Assembly (NCBI RefSeq): GCF_900177665.1
Contig: NZ_FXAW01000004.1
Span: 1-64,000 of the forward strand
Direction: 5' to 3'
DNA: 64,000 nt
DNA from: Marivirga sericea
GTDB lineage: Bacteria; Bacteroidota; Bacteroidia; Cytophagales; Cyclobacteriaceae
The notes under the pieces were generated by a model. That model saw only the letters and a program-made list of their open reading frames with translations, made no database searches and was not told where the DNA came from. Numbering within the stretch: position 1 is the stretch's first letter; every line of letters starts with the position of its first letter. The position numbers and the translations under genes were made by a program. Of the stretch, positions 20,665 through 28,928 are shown one piece after another.

Positions 20665-21258
20665 ATGCGCATTCTAGTACTCATTTTTATACTTTCTGCA
20701 GCTTCTTCCATTGCAATTGGTCAAAAAATCCAACCAACGGACTCAACATTTCTCAAACTTGGAGATGGAAGCGAGGATATAGAAACGTTCCAAATGAAAG
20801 ATAGCACACATTCCCCCAGGTTAGCTGCACTTTACTCAGCTATAGTGCCTGGTATGGGGCAGTTTTATAATCAAAAATATTGGAAAATACCGATTGTATA
20901 TGCCTTAGGTGCATTAGCTGCTTCTCAAATCAAATCAAATCATCAAAATTACGTACTTTTCAGAAATGTATACTTCAATATCAGAAACGGTAACGATGAA
21001 CAAATAGAAGATTATTTACAACTTTTTAATGAAGAAGCAGCTGAACGCAGATTAGAAAGTTATGAAAGAGACCGAGACTATTGGATTATTCTTGCTGGCC
21101 TGTTTTATGTGCTCAATATTGTTGATGCTACAGTAGATGCACATTTGCGAGAATTCAATATTAATGAAGATTTGAGCTTAAATATAAAGCCCAGTATTCA
21201 AAGAAGCCCATATAGTAATATGCATGCAGGCTTATCATTAAATTTTAGATTAAAATAA
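20665..21258 (+). CDS. DUF5683 family protein
   Basis: This 197-residue envelope protein has a signal peptide (MRILVLIFILSAASSIAIG). The DUF5683 core starts at about residue 48 with SPRLAALYSAIVPGMGQFYN, then QKYWKIPIVYALGALAASQI and a second membrane stretch YWIILAGLFYVLNIVDATVDAHL. Its function is unknown. In Bacteroidota it is regularly placed between parB and dapB, as here, one base after the parB stop. I infer a role in the envelope from the signal and membrane segments only. Confidence 0.85.
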   Translation: MRILVLIFILSAASSIAIGQKIQPTDSTFLKLGDGSEDIETFQMKDSTHSPRLAALYSAIVPGMGQFYNQKYWKIPIVYALGALAASQIKSNHQNYVLFRNVYFNIRNGNDEQIEDYLQLFNEEAAERRLESYERDRDYWIILAGLFYVLNIVDATVDAHLREFNINEDLSLNIKPSIQRSPYSNMHAGLSLNFRLK

Positions 21259-21354
21259 TGAAATCGACATTAAAATTAAGCTTCAAATAAAAAATATTGA
21301 TGATTAATTTTAATTAAAGATTACATGTGACAACACGATTATAATTAGATACAC

Positions 21355-22065
21355 ATGAAAATACTTTTAATTGGTCATGGGAAAATGGGGCAAGCCATTG
21401 AAGAGTTTGCAATTCAAAGAGGCCATAGCTTAGTTGCAACAGTTGATGTGAACGACACATTAATGCCTACTTTAGCTGAGCAGGCTGATGTGGCTATAGA
21501 GTTCACCCACCCTGATGCGGCCTTTGACAATATTAAGTTTTGTTTAGAGCATAATCTTCCGGTATTATCTGGCACTACCGGATGGCTGGATAAAATGCCT
21601 GAAATCGAGAAAATTTGTAAAAAAAATAGTGGAACCTTTCTCTATGCATCAAATTTTTCGATCGGTGTAAATTTATTTTTTAAATTGAATAAATTTTTAG
21701 CAAAGCTTATTAGTCCGCAAAGCCAATATAAACCTTCCATGATAGAAGTACATCACACGCACAAAAAAGATGCTCCAAGTGGTACAGCAATAACATTAGC
21801 ACAAGGGATCATTAGTGCGCATGATCAATACAGCACATGGACAAATGAAACTAAAACTGATGAAGGACAAATTCCTATTACATCAGAACGAATAGGAGAA
21901 ATCCCAGGGACACATAAAATCACTTATAAATCAGAAGTTGACCAAATTAGTATTGAACATGAAGCCTACAGTAGAGACGGGTTTGTGCAAGGTGCTGTTT
22001 TTGTTGCCGAATGGCTTCCTTCTCAAAAAGGAATCGTGAACATTGATGACTTCTTAAAACTATAG
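21355..22065 (+). CDS. dapB: 4-hydroxy-tetrahydrodipicolinate reductase
   Basis: Reduces the dapA product on the way to diaminopimelate and lysine, needed for peptidoglycan. The 236-residue protein starts with the Rossmann motif LIGHGKMGQAIEEFA. EFTHPDAAFDN, the SGTTGW loop, FSIGVNLFFKL, and EVHHTHKKDAPSGTA (with the catalytic His-His and Lys) are all present. It is shorter than E. coli DapB (273), as usual in Bacteroidota. lepB starts four bases after it. Confidence 0.95.
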   Translation: MKILLIGHGKMGQAIEEFAIQRGHSLVATVDVNDTLMPTLAEQADVAIEFTHPDAAFDNIKFCLEHNLPVLSGTTGWLDKMPEIEKICKKNSGTFLYASNFSIGVNLFFKLNKFLAKLISPQSQYKPSMIEVHHTHKKDAPSGTAITLAQGIISAHDQYSTWTNETKTDEGQIPITSERIGEIPGTHKITYKSEVDQISIEHEAYSRDGFVQGAVFVAEWLPSQKGIVNIDDFLKL

Positions 22066-22068
22066 AAA

Positions 22069-23190
22069 ATGAAGATTCCATTTTTCAATAAAAAAAAGAA
22101 ACCAGCAAAACCTAAATCTAAAGTAAGAGAATGGGTAGATGCACTGGTATTTGCGGTAATAGCTGCCACATTGATAAGATGGGCAACTCTAGAGGCCTTT
22201 GTTATCCCTACTCCTTCGATGGAAGGCACTCTATTAGTTGGGGATTACTTATTTGTTAGTAAACTACATTATGGTCCAAGAACACCTAGAACACCCCTAC
22301 AACTACCCTTAACGCATAGAAGATTTTATGGGACAGAAGATGTTCCTGCTTACCTTGACTGGATTCAATTACCGCAATTTAGATTACCTGGATTTAGTGA
22401 AGTAAAAAGAAATGATGCTGTGGTATTTAATTACCCAGAAGAATTGCAATACCCACTCGATTTAAGAGAATATTATATCAAAAGGTGCGTGGGAATCCCT
22501 GGCGATACTATTCAAGTAAAAAATGCTACGCTTTTCATTAATGATGAAGAAGCTTTTGTTCCGGAAGATGTTCAGTACAGCTATTTTATAAAAACAGATC
22601 TAACTATACGGGACAGGGTTTTTGAAGATTATAACATTTGGGATAAAATGTATGAGCCTGGATACGGCTACAGAGTCCACGCAGAGCCCGGAGATATTGA
22701 AAAAATGAGATCATTACCTTTTATAAATGAAATCATCTTTTCTCCTACATACAAAAATGGCCAAATATTAAGCACTGATAGCAGTGATGTAGACCCTGCT
22801 ACCTTTCCAAAAACGCCAGAAACCAGCTGGAATAAAGATTTTTACGGTCCAATTGTGGTGCCTACGGAAGGACAAACCATAGTAATTAACCATAAAAACC
22901 TGCTCCTTTATGGTGATATACTTCGTTACTATGAACATTTAGAAAACATCCAGATAAAAGATGATAAGCTCTACATTGAAGGGAAAGAAGTTAAAGAATA
23001 TACGTTTTCCCAAGATTATTTCTTTATGATGGGTGATAATCGCCATAATTCATGGGACAGCCGTTTTTGGGGGTTTGTTCCGAAAGATCATGTTGTAGGT
23101 AAAGCTTTGTTCATCTGGATGAGCATGGATCCTAATGAATCATTCTTCAATAAAATTAGATGGGAGCGATTATTCACAGGAATTAAATAG
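22069..23190 (+). CDS. lepB: Signal peptidase I
   Basis: This 373-residue inner-membrane protease cleaves signal peptides from exported proteins. One N-terminal membrane helix (about 24-46) precedes the nucleophile Ser50 in PTPSMEGTLLVGD. The general base is Lys138 in YYIKRCVGIPGD. MMGDNRHNSWDSRFWGFVP is the conserved box E. A long insert between Ser and Lys (about 60-125) and another before box E make it larger than in most bacteria; both are common in Bacteroidota. It closes the parA-lepB block and is followed by a terminator. Confidence 0.96.
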   Translation: MKIPFFNKKKKPAKPKSKVREWVDALVFAVIAATLIRWATLEAFVIPTPSMEGTLLVGDYLFVSKLHYGPRTPRTPLQLPLTHRRFYGTEDVPAYLDWIQLPQFRLPGFSEVKRNDAVVFNYPEELQYPLDLREYYIKRCVGIPGDTIQVKNATLFINDEEAFVPEDVQYSYFIKTDLTIRDRVFEDYNIWDKMYEPGYGYRVHAEPGDIEKMRSLPFINEIIFSPTYKNGQILSTDSSDVDPATFPKTPETSWNKDFYGPIVVPTEGQTIVINHKNLLLYGDILRYYEHLENIQIKDDKLYIEGKEVKEYTFSQDYFFMMGDNRHNSWDSRFWGFVPKDHVVGKALFIWMSMDPNESFFNKIRWERLFTGIK

Positions 23191-23222
23191 TCATTTCAAA
23201 CATTAGAAGTTTTCTATTCTTT

Positions 23223-23255
23223 AAAACCCTCTCAAACCAATTTGAGAGGGTTTTT
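23223..23255 (+). terminator. Intrinsic terminator after lepB
   Basis: AAAACCCTCTCAAA and TTTGAGAGGGTTTT form a perfect 14-base stem with a CCAA loop and T run. Confidence 0.92.
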
Positions 23256-23312
23256 AGTTGATAATCAATTATCAGACTTGTAAAGGTCATTTCTTATACG
23301 GAATTTTACGCC

Positions 23313-24215
23313 ATGAACAAAAAATCAACTCCATCTAATCAAGAGCTCAACAGCTACTTAGTTCAAGAAGATACTGAATTATTAAAGTATCTCATCTCCA
23401 ACTACCCTAACAAAAAGAAAGCCTTGTTGAAACAAGTGATGGGTGGCGGTCAAATAAGAATAAATGGAGACGTTATAACACAATTTAATCATGGTTTAAA
23501 AAAAGGAGACGAAATCCAGATTAATTGGGCAAAGCCTTCTAAAAAAGTGAAGCTTCAAAAGCTTAATATTCTTTATGAAGATCAGGATTTAATCGTTATT
23601 GAAAAAGAAGCAGGACTTCTTTCCGTAGCTTCCTTAAAAGAAAAGAAGAAGAATGCCGTCCAAATTTTGAAAGAACATATGGAGGCAATTGACCCTAGAA
23701 TCAAAGTTTATATAATTCACCGATTAGAAAGAGAAGCTTCAGGAATTCTTCTATTTGCTAAGAGCCAAAAAATACAAGAGCTCCTACAAAATTCCTGGGA
23801 AGATTACGTCATTGACCGAAAATATATTGCGATTGTAGAAGGTAAAATAAAAGAATCCTCACATACTTTAAGAAACTATCTCCGGAGCAATAAAAACAAT
23901 CAAGTATTTATCGTTAATACACCTGAAAACGCTACTGAAGCCATAACCCATTTCAATCTACTAAAACAGAGTAATGCTTACTCAATGCTTGAATTCAAAC
24001 TTGAAACGGGTTTCAAAAATCAAATCAGAGTTCAAATGGCACATTTTGGATTTCCAGTTACAGGAGATAAAAAATATACCGCAAAGAAAAATCCTCTTGG
24101 AAGAGTTGCATTGCATGCCAATTTAATGGAACTTAAACATCCAATAAGCGGTGAACATTTGAAGTTTGAGTTAGTTCCTCCTTCTAACTTTAGAAATCTA
24201 GTAGCAAAAGGTTAA
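23313..24215 (+). CDS. RluA-family pseudouridine synthase homologue, catalytic Asp replaced
   Basis: This 300-residue protein has an S4-like RNA-binding N-terminus (about 20-72, with KKALLKQVMGGGQIRINGD) and an RluA-type synthase domain (about 85-295). The family's catalytic motif HRLDR-TSG reads HRLEREASG here, so the invariant Asp is Glu139 (codon GAA at 23727-23729). The later RNA-contact motif GR-HQIRVH reads GFKNQIRVQ. The fold markers DRKYIAIVEG, PVTGDKKY and LHAN remain. It may bind RNA without making pseudouridine, or have altered chemistry. The frame is intact, so it is not a simple pseudogene. Confidence 0.82.
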   Translation: MNKKSTPSNQELNSYLVQEDTELLKYLISNYPNKKKALLKQVMGGGQIRINGDVITQFNHGLKKGDEIQINWAKPSKKVKLQKLNILYEDQDLIVIEKEAGLLSVASLKEKKKNAVQILKEHMEAIDPRIKVYIIHRLEREASGILLFAKSQKIQELLQNSWEDYVIDRKYIAIVEGKIKESSHTLRNYLRSNKNNQVFIVNTPENATEAITHFNLLKQSNAYSMLEFKLETGFKNQIRVQMAHFGFPVTGDKKYTAKKNPLGRVALHANLMELKHPISGEHLKFELVPPSNFRNLVAKG

Positions 24216-24224
24216 TTTACCAAT

Positions 24225-25157
24225 ATGTCAAAAAAGAATATTCTTACTTACGGACATTTAGCAGAGGGTTTTCAAGCATTTATTGCACATGAATATCCGG
24301 AGTTAAATTGTTTACTTGCAAAAGATAAAGAAGAAGTAGAAAAATTACTCCCTACAGCTCATTACATAGCTGGTTTCAATTTTCTTTCCAAAATGGATAT
24401 AGATCATATAGAATGGATTCATTCATTTGGCGCAGGTGTCGACAGCTTCATTAAATTAAACCTCCCCGAAAAGTGTACCCTGACCAAAACAAAAGGGAAG
24501 ATGGGGCAAAGAATGTCTGAATACTGCTTGAGTTACATCTTGCAAGATTTGAACAGGACGGAATTATACAAGATAAACCAAGCTTCGAAAACTTGGGATC
24601 AAGTAATACCCAAATCTCTCTCGAAACAAAGTGTGATTTTTTTCGGGACAGGAAATATTAGTACTGACATTGCGCAAGTCCTACAACCCATGGTTAAGAA
24701 CATTGTAGGAATTAATACTAGTGGAAAAAATAAAGAGTTTTTCGATGTGTGTATCTCTTTCGATAATTTAGATATCGGAAATCTTGAAGCTAACGCTATC
24801 GTCATCAACACACTTCCTGCCACAGAAAAAACTCAAAACCTCTTTAACAAAGAGTTTTTCTCACAGCTTGAAAATATTTTATTTATCAACATAGGAAGAG
24901 GAAATTCTGTTGATGAAGCGGACTTGCTAGAAGCCTTAGATCAGAAGCACATTAGACAGGCTGTTTTAGATGTTTTTAAACAAGAGCCGCTTCCAAAAGA
25001 ATCTACTTTATGGGAACATCCTAAATGTATAGTCACTCCCCACATTTCAGGAATAACGTTATTGGAAGATGTAAAGCAAAGTTTTAAGCTTGCTTATGAA
25101 GCTGTAAAATCTGGTGATGAGCATAAATTACTAGTAAATACTCAAAAAGGATATTAA
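24225..25157 (+). CDS. D-2-hydroxyacid dehydrogenase
   Basis: This 310-residue NAD(P)-dependent oxidoreductase resembles the phosphoglycerate/hydroxypyruvate dehydrogenase family. The nucleotide-binding motif is FFGTGNISTDIAQ, with Ser where the third Gly of GxGxxG is common. The catalytic Arg lies in INIGRGNSVDEADL, the Glu in QEPLPKES and the His in TPHISG. The N-terminal substrate domain has WIHSFGAGVDSF. The substrate is not predictable. It is nine bases after the pseudouridine synthase homologue, so the two probably share a transcript. Confidence 0.85.
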   Translation: MSKKNILTYGHLAEGFQAFIAHEYPELNCLLAKDKEEVEKLLPTAHYIAGFNFLSKMDIDHIEWIHSFGAGVDSFIKLNLPEKCTLTKTKGKMGQRMSEYCLSYILQDLNRTELYKINQASKTWDQVIPKSLSKQSVIFFGTGNISTDIAQVLQPMVKNIVGINTSGKNKEFFDVCISFDNLDIGNLEANAIVINTLPATEKTQNLFNKEFFSQLENILFINIGRGNSVDEADLLEALDQKHIRQAVLDVFKQEPLPKESTLWEHPKCIVTPHISGITLLEDVKQSFKLAYEAVKSGDEHKLLVNTQKGY

Positions 25158-25168
25158 AAAACTTTAAT

Positions 25169-25255
25169 AAACCCATCAGGTTTGCTTTGAAAGTACATTT
25201 ACAAGTTACCTCCGAAGCTGCATGATCTAAACAAGACTAAACCTGATAGGTTTTT
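25169..25255. terminator. Pair of hairpin terminators between convergent genes
   Basis: Two near-identical short hairpins, AAACCCATCAGGTTT (25169-25183) and AAACCTGATAGGTTT (25239-25253), stand 55 bases apart and are also complementary to each other. The second is followed by a T run on the plus strand. They lie between two convergent genes and probably stop both. Confidence 0.65.
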
Positions 25256-25271
25256 CATTTATGATTCACTA

Positions 25272-25658
25272 CTAGAATGGCAATTCATCGTCTTCGCTTG
25301 GTGGTGGTGTTTCTTGCGGCCCACTCATTCCATCTGATTCTGAAGTAGGATTACTATTCTGCTGCGAATTAGGAATTCCGCCCACATTTCCATCAGAGGC
25401 CCTATCTATTGCCCAAATTTTTACATTAGTATACCATTTGCCATTATACTCTCTGCTATCAATATTAATCTTCGCAGTTAGTTCCTCTCCTTGTTTTATA
25501 TTAAAACCATCAATCTTATCTCCCCATACTTCAGCACAAACCTTTTTAGGATACTGCTCCTGCGTCTCAAAAATATAGGATTGCTTTCTCCATTCACCCT
25601 TTTTACCTTGGCCTTTTTCTTCAGGTAGGATGTCTACCACTTTTCCTTTTAATTCCAT
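25272..25658 (-). CDS. DUF3127 protein with SSB-like acidic tail
   Basis: This 128-residue cytoplasmic protein belongs to the DUF3127 family; its function is unknown. The domain (about 1-88) looks like a small beta-barrel: MELKGKVVDILPEE, WRKQSYIFETQEQYPKKVCAEVWGD and KWYTNVKIWAIDR. A low-complexity linker rich in Asn, Pro, Ser and Gln follows, and the protein ends EDDELPF. That plan (OB-like domain, flexible linker, acidic tip ending in Pro-Phe) is the plan of single-stranded DNA-binding protein, whose tip ends DDDIPF and recruits repair and replication enzymes. I infer a possible role with nucleic acids. Confidence 0.82.
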   Translation of the reverse strand: MELKGKVVDILPEEKGQGKKGEWRKQSYIFETQEQYPKKVCAEVWGDKIDGFNIKQGEELTAKINIDSREYNGKWYTNVKIWAIDRASDGNVGGIPNSQQNSNPTSESDGMSGPQETPPPSEDDELPF

Positions 25659-25800
25659 CGAAGTAAATTTATTATTTATGGCACAAAAATGTTAAATAAA
25701 ATTCCCCTCACCTAATCTATTTTAGATTTTAAACACTAAAAGTATTGGTTTACATAACGGGCATTACTTTCTTTGCATTCCTATATTTATTAATCGATTC

Positions 25801-26082
25801 ATGATCAAAAACTTAAGACTACTAGCTATTTTAGAAGGAATTTCCTACTTACTTCTTGGTGTAACTATGCCATTGAAATATATGATGAATATGCCTCAGC
25901 CTAATTATTTTGTAGGAATGGCGCATGGGATTCTCTTTATCGGCTATTGCGCATTAGTCCTTTTTGTAGCCCTTAAAAAAAATTGGACTCTGAAGCTTAC
26001 TCTTTTATCATTAGCAGCTTCTCTAATTCCCCTTGGTACATTTTATGCTGAGTGGAAATGGTTCAGAAAGATGAACGATTAG
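25801..26082 (+). CDS. DUF3817 small membrane protein
   Basis: This 93-residue protein has three predicted membrane segments (LLAILEGISYLLLGVTMP, ILFIGYCALVLFVAL, LTLLSLAASLIPLGTFYAEW). The order EGISYLLL, GMAHGILF and P-GTF-AEW fits the DUF3817 family, known at the ends of some transporters and as single small proteins. No function is established. It has its own intergenic space on both sides and looks monocistronic. Confidence 0.8.
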   Translation: MIKNLRLLAILEGISYLLLGVTMPLKYMMNMPQPNYFVGMAHGILFIGYCALVLFVALKKNWTLKLTLLSLAASLIPLGTFYAEWKWFRKMND

Positions 26083-26203
26083 GGTCTGATCATTCAGACG
26101 AATAAATGAGCTTTCTTATAAGCAATACGATTAGTCCAGCTTTTTGTCGATTGAAAAATGGAATTCTCTAACGTATTAAATGTTTCCACAAGCTTAATTT
26201 CCT

Positions 26204-26211
26204 TATCTTTG
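26204..26211 (+). promoter_or_regulatory. -7 box of the purB promoter
   Basis: TATCTTTG, 22 bases before the purB ATG, fits TAnnTTTG. A weaker TTTC lies 17 bases upstream. Confidence 0.5.
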
Positions 26212-26233
26212 CACCTTTAAATTTTTACAGCTC

Positions 26234-27577
26234 ATGGATTTAACTACTTTAAGTGCAATTGCTCCTATTGACGGACGATACAGAAACAAAACTCAACCAC
26301 TTGCGGCCTATTTTTCAGAATGGGCATTAATCAAATATCGTGTGCATGTAGAAGTAGAATATTTCATTGCACTTTGTGAATTGCCACTCCCTCAACTTAA
26401 GGACTTCGATCAGTCCCTGTTCCCAAAAATGAGAACATTAGCATCAGATTTCAGTGAAAATGATGCCTTAGTAATCAAAAAAATAGAACAGACAACCAAT
26501 CATGATGTAAAAGCTGTAGAATACTTTTTAAAGCAAAAATTTGAAGAATTCGGAATAGGTGCTCAAAAAGAGTTTATCCATTTCGGTCTCACCTCACAAG
26601 ATATTAATAATACCGCAACCCCACTTTTACTAAAGGACGCAACTGAAAAGGTTTACCTTCCCTTTTTACAAGAAATCAAGGACACTCTAAACAAGTACTC
26701 AACCAAATGGAAAGACGTCCCAATGCTTGCAAAAACCCATGGCCAACCTGCATCGCCAACTCGTTTGGGTAAAGAATTTGCAGTGTTTGAAGTCAGGTTG
26801 GAAGAGCAATTTCTTTTAGAAAAGAATATTCCCTTTGCAGCGAAATTTGGAGGTGCTACTGGTAATTTCAACGCCCACCATGTGGCGTATCCTGAAATTG
26901 ACTGGAGAGCTTTTGGCAATACTTTTTGTAAAAAATACTTAGGACTTAAACGTTCAGAACCTACCACTCAAATTGAGCATTACGATCATTTAGCAGCTCG
27001 ATTTGATTCTTTCAAAAGATTGAACACAATTTTATTAGACTTAAGCAAAGATATTTGGCAATATATCAGCATGAACTACTTTAAGCAAAGGATTGCTAAA
27101 GACGAAGTAGGCTCTTCAGCGATGCCACATAAGGTCAATCCAATTGATTTTGAAAATGCAGAAGGTAACTTGGGGATTGCAAATGCAATATTAGAACATC
27201 TATCTGCAAAACTTCCGATCTCACGATTACAAAGGGATTTGACTGATTCTACTGTTTTACGAAATATTGGCGTACCACTAGCACATGGATTAATTGCTTT
27301 TGAATCACTGAAAAAAGGCTTGGGTAAATTGGAGCTAAACCCAGCAGCAATTGAACATGATTTGACAGATAATTGGGCAGTAGTGGCAGAAGCTATACAA
27401 ACCGTGTTAAGACGAGAGTCTTATCCTGCACCGTACGAAGCATTGAAAGCTTTGACACGAAAGAATGAAAAAATCACCCAAATAACTATAGCAGACTTTA
27501 TTGATAGCTTAGAAGTTTCAGATGCTATAAAAAATGAATTAAAAGACATCACCCCTTTCAACTATACAGGGATCTAA
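26234..27577 (+). CDS. purB: Adenylosuccinate lyase
   Basis: Acts twice in purine synthesis, splitting SAICAR and adenylosuccinate to release fumarate. The 447-residue protein is of the E. coli PurB type: TTNHDVKAVEYFLK near residue 87, FGLTSQDINNTA near 117, KTHGQPASPTRLGKE near 167, and the fumarase/lyase signature GSSAMPHKVNPIDFENAEGN (about 294-313) with the catalytic serine. It has its own promoter box. Its stop overlaps the convergent phosphatase gene by four bases, so no terminator separates them. Confidence 0.96.
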   Translation: MDLTTLSAIAPIDGRYRNKTQPLAAYFSEWALIKYRVHVEVEYFIALCELPLPQLKDFDQSLFPKMRTLASDFSENDALVIKKIEQTTNHDVKAVEYFLKQKFEEFGIGAQKEFIHFGLTSQDINNTATPLLLKDATEKVYLPFLQEIKDTLNKYSTKWKDVPMLAKTHGQPASPTRLGKEFAVFEVRLEEQFLLEKNIPFAAKFGGATGNFNAHHVAYPEIDWRAFGNTFCKKYLGLKRSEPTTQIEHYDHLAARFDSFKRLNTILLDLSKDIWQYISMNYFKQRIAKDEVGSSAMPHKVNPIDFENAEGNLGIANAILEHLSAKLPISRLQRDLTDSTVLRNIGVPLAHGLIAFESLKKGLGKLELNPAAIEHDLTDNWAVVAEAIQTVLRRESYPAPYEALKALTRKNEKITQITIADFIDSLEVSDAIKNELKDITPFNYTGI

Positions 27578-28092
27578 GTAATAATATAATTGTGCACTGC
27601 ATCCAGTAAGCTATCAGCTCTGGGTGCAGTTAACTCCCCTTTTTCTTTTTCTCCAATTAGAATACCCTTCACCCCTATCTTTTTAGCTGCTTCAATATCA
27701 CGTATTGAATCTCCTATCATAAATGACTCAGAAATATCTAGGTTCCATTTCGCAATCGCCTTCTCTAACATCAAGCTATCAGGCTTTCTCAGCAATGATT
27801 CAGTAGTAACAGGATGATGAGGACAGAAATAAATATCATCAATCAGATCGCCTACCTTGGCCTGTAACAGGGCATGGCAACTTAGTACATCCTCTTTACT
27901 ATAAATCCCTTTTGCAATACCCGCTTGATTTGTAACGACAATTAACAAATATCCATGTTTTTTTAAGATTTCCAGGCTTTGTTTGACACCATCTAACACT
28001 AAAAAATCATTTAACTTGAACGTATATTCTCCTCTTTCTTTGTTCAAAACGCCATCCCTGTCCAAAAAAATACATTTATGTAAACTCATCAA
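27574..28092 (-). CDS. HAD phosphatase, GmhB-like (heptose bisphosphate phosphatase)
   Basis: This 172-residue HAD-IIIA enzyme has the nucleophile motif FLDRDGVLN (about 9-17), TNQAGIAKG (motif II) and MIGDSIRDIEAAKKIG (motif IV). GmhB removes the 7-phosphate in ADP-heptose synthesis for lipopolysaccharide. In most GmhB proteins a zinc loop has CPHHP followed by a C-x-C pair before RKP; here it reads CPHHPVTTESLLRKP, so two of the zinc ligands are absent. The substrate may thus differ from the classical one. A possible start two codons later (MSLHKC) is equally good. Confidence 0.75.
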   Translation of the reverse strand: MMSLHKCIFLDRDGVLNKERGEYTFKLNDFLVLDGVKQSLEILKKHGYLLIVVTNQAGIAKGIYSKEDVLSCHALLQAKVGDLIDDIYFCPHHPVTTESLLRKPDSLMLEKAIAKWNLDISESFMIGDSIRDIEAAKKIGVKGILIGEKEKGELTAPRADSLLDAVHNYIIT

Positions 28093-28133
28093 ATTCTTTT
28101 ATAAATTGAACGGCAATATCTGAAAAGATTTTA

Positions 28134-28141
28134 TAGTTTTG
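28134..28141 (+). promoter_or_regulatory. -7 box candidate upstream of the glycosyltransferase
   Basis: TAGTTTTG fits TAnnTTTG, 16 bases before the ATG at 28158. No -33 element is evident. Confidence 0.35.
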
Positions 28142-28157
28142 AAGTTGATTTGAATTT

Positions 28158-28928
28158 ATGAAGGATAATTTAGTCATCATACCTACTTACAATGAGCGCG
28201 AAAACATAGAAGATATCATTCGCGCTGTCTTTTTATTATCAAAACGATTTGATATTCTGATCATTGATGATAATTCACCTGACGGAACTGCTGAAATAGT
28301 CAAAACATTACAGGAAGAGTATGACGGACACTTACATATAATCGAAAGACTTGGCAAACTAGGTTTGGGAACTGCCTATATCGAAGGTTTTAGATATGCA
28401 TTAAAGCATCAGTATCAATACATCTTTGAAATGGATGCTGATTTCTCTCACAACCCATTGGATTTATTAGAGCTGCTTAACGCTTGTCAAAAAGAGAAGG
28501 TTCAATTAACTATTGGCTCTCGCTACAAAACAGGTGTAAACGTTGTGAATTGGCCTATGTCTAGAGTATTGATGTCATATATGGCAAGTAAATATGTGCG
28601 TTTTATTACGGGCTTACCCGTTTACGATGCTACCGCAGGGTTTATTTGCTATCACCGCTCCGTACTTGAAACAATTGACTTAGATAAAATAAAATTTATT
28701 GGATATGCTTTTCAAATTGAAATGAAATTCAAGGCTTGGAAACATGGATTCGGTATTGAAGAGGTGCCCATCATTTTTACTGATCGAAGTAAGGGTATTT
28801 CAAAAATGTCGAAAAAGATTTTTAAAGAAGCAATATTCGGTGTGATCCAAATGAAGGTGAAAAGTTGGTTCAAAAACTATAGACAGGCAGATCTTAACGT
28901 TTCTTCGACAAAGGCTCCGATTCAATAA
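28158..28928 (+). CDS. Polyprenol-phosphate mannosyltransferase-like GT2
   Basis: This 256-residue family 2 glycosyltransferase resembles Dpm1, which moves a sugar from its nucleotide onto polyprenol phosphate. NLVIIPTYNERENIEDII starts the GT-A fold, DDNSPDGTAEIV and EMDADFSHNP carry the metal-binding aspartates, and GSRYKTG and YDATAGFICYHR follow. KISKM-like FTDRSKGISKMS near the end is typical. There is no long C-terminal membrane domain, so it is the soluble or peripheral type. The lipid-linked sugar would serve envelope glycan or protein glycosylation; which one is not known. Confidence 0.88.
   Translation: MKDNLVIIPTYNERENIEDIIRAVFLLSKRFDILIIDDNSPDGTAEIVKTLQEEYDGHLHIIERLGKLGLGTAYIEGFRYALKHQYQYIFEMDADFSHNPLDLLELLNACQKEKVQLTIGSRYKTGVNVVNWPMSRVLMSYMASKYVRFITGLPVYDATAGFICYHRSVLETIDLDKIKFIGYAFQIEMKFKAWKHGFGIEEVPIIFTDRSKGISKMSKKIFKEAIFGVIQMKVKSWFKNYRQADLNVSSTKAPIQ

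Noticed and set aside
18791-22065. A parS site near parAB
   Set aside because: I looked for the TGTTTCACGTGAAACA-type palindrome and did not see it; a pattern search with mismatches over the genome would be decisive.
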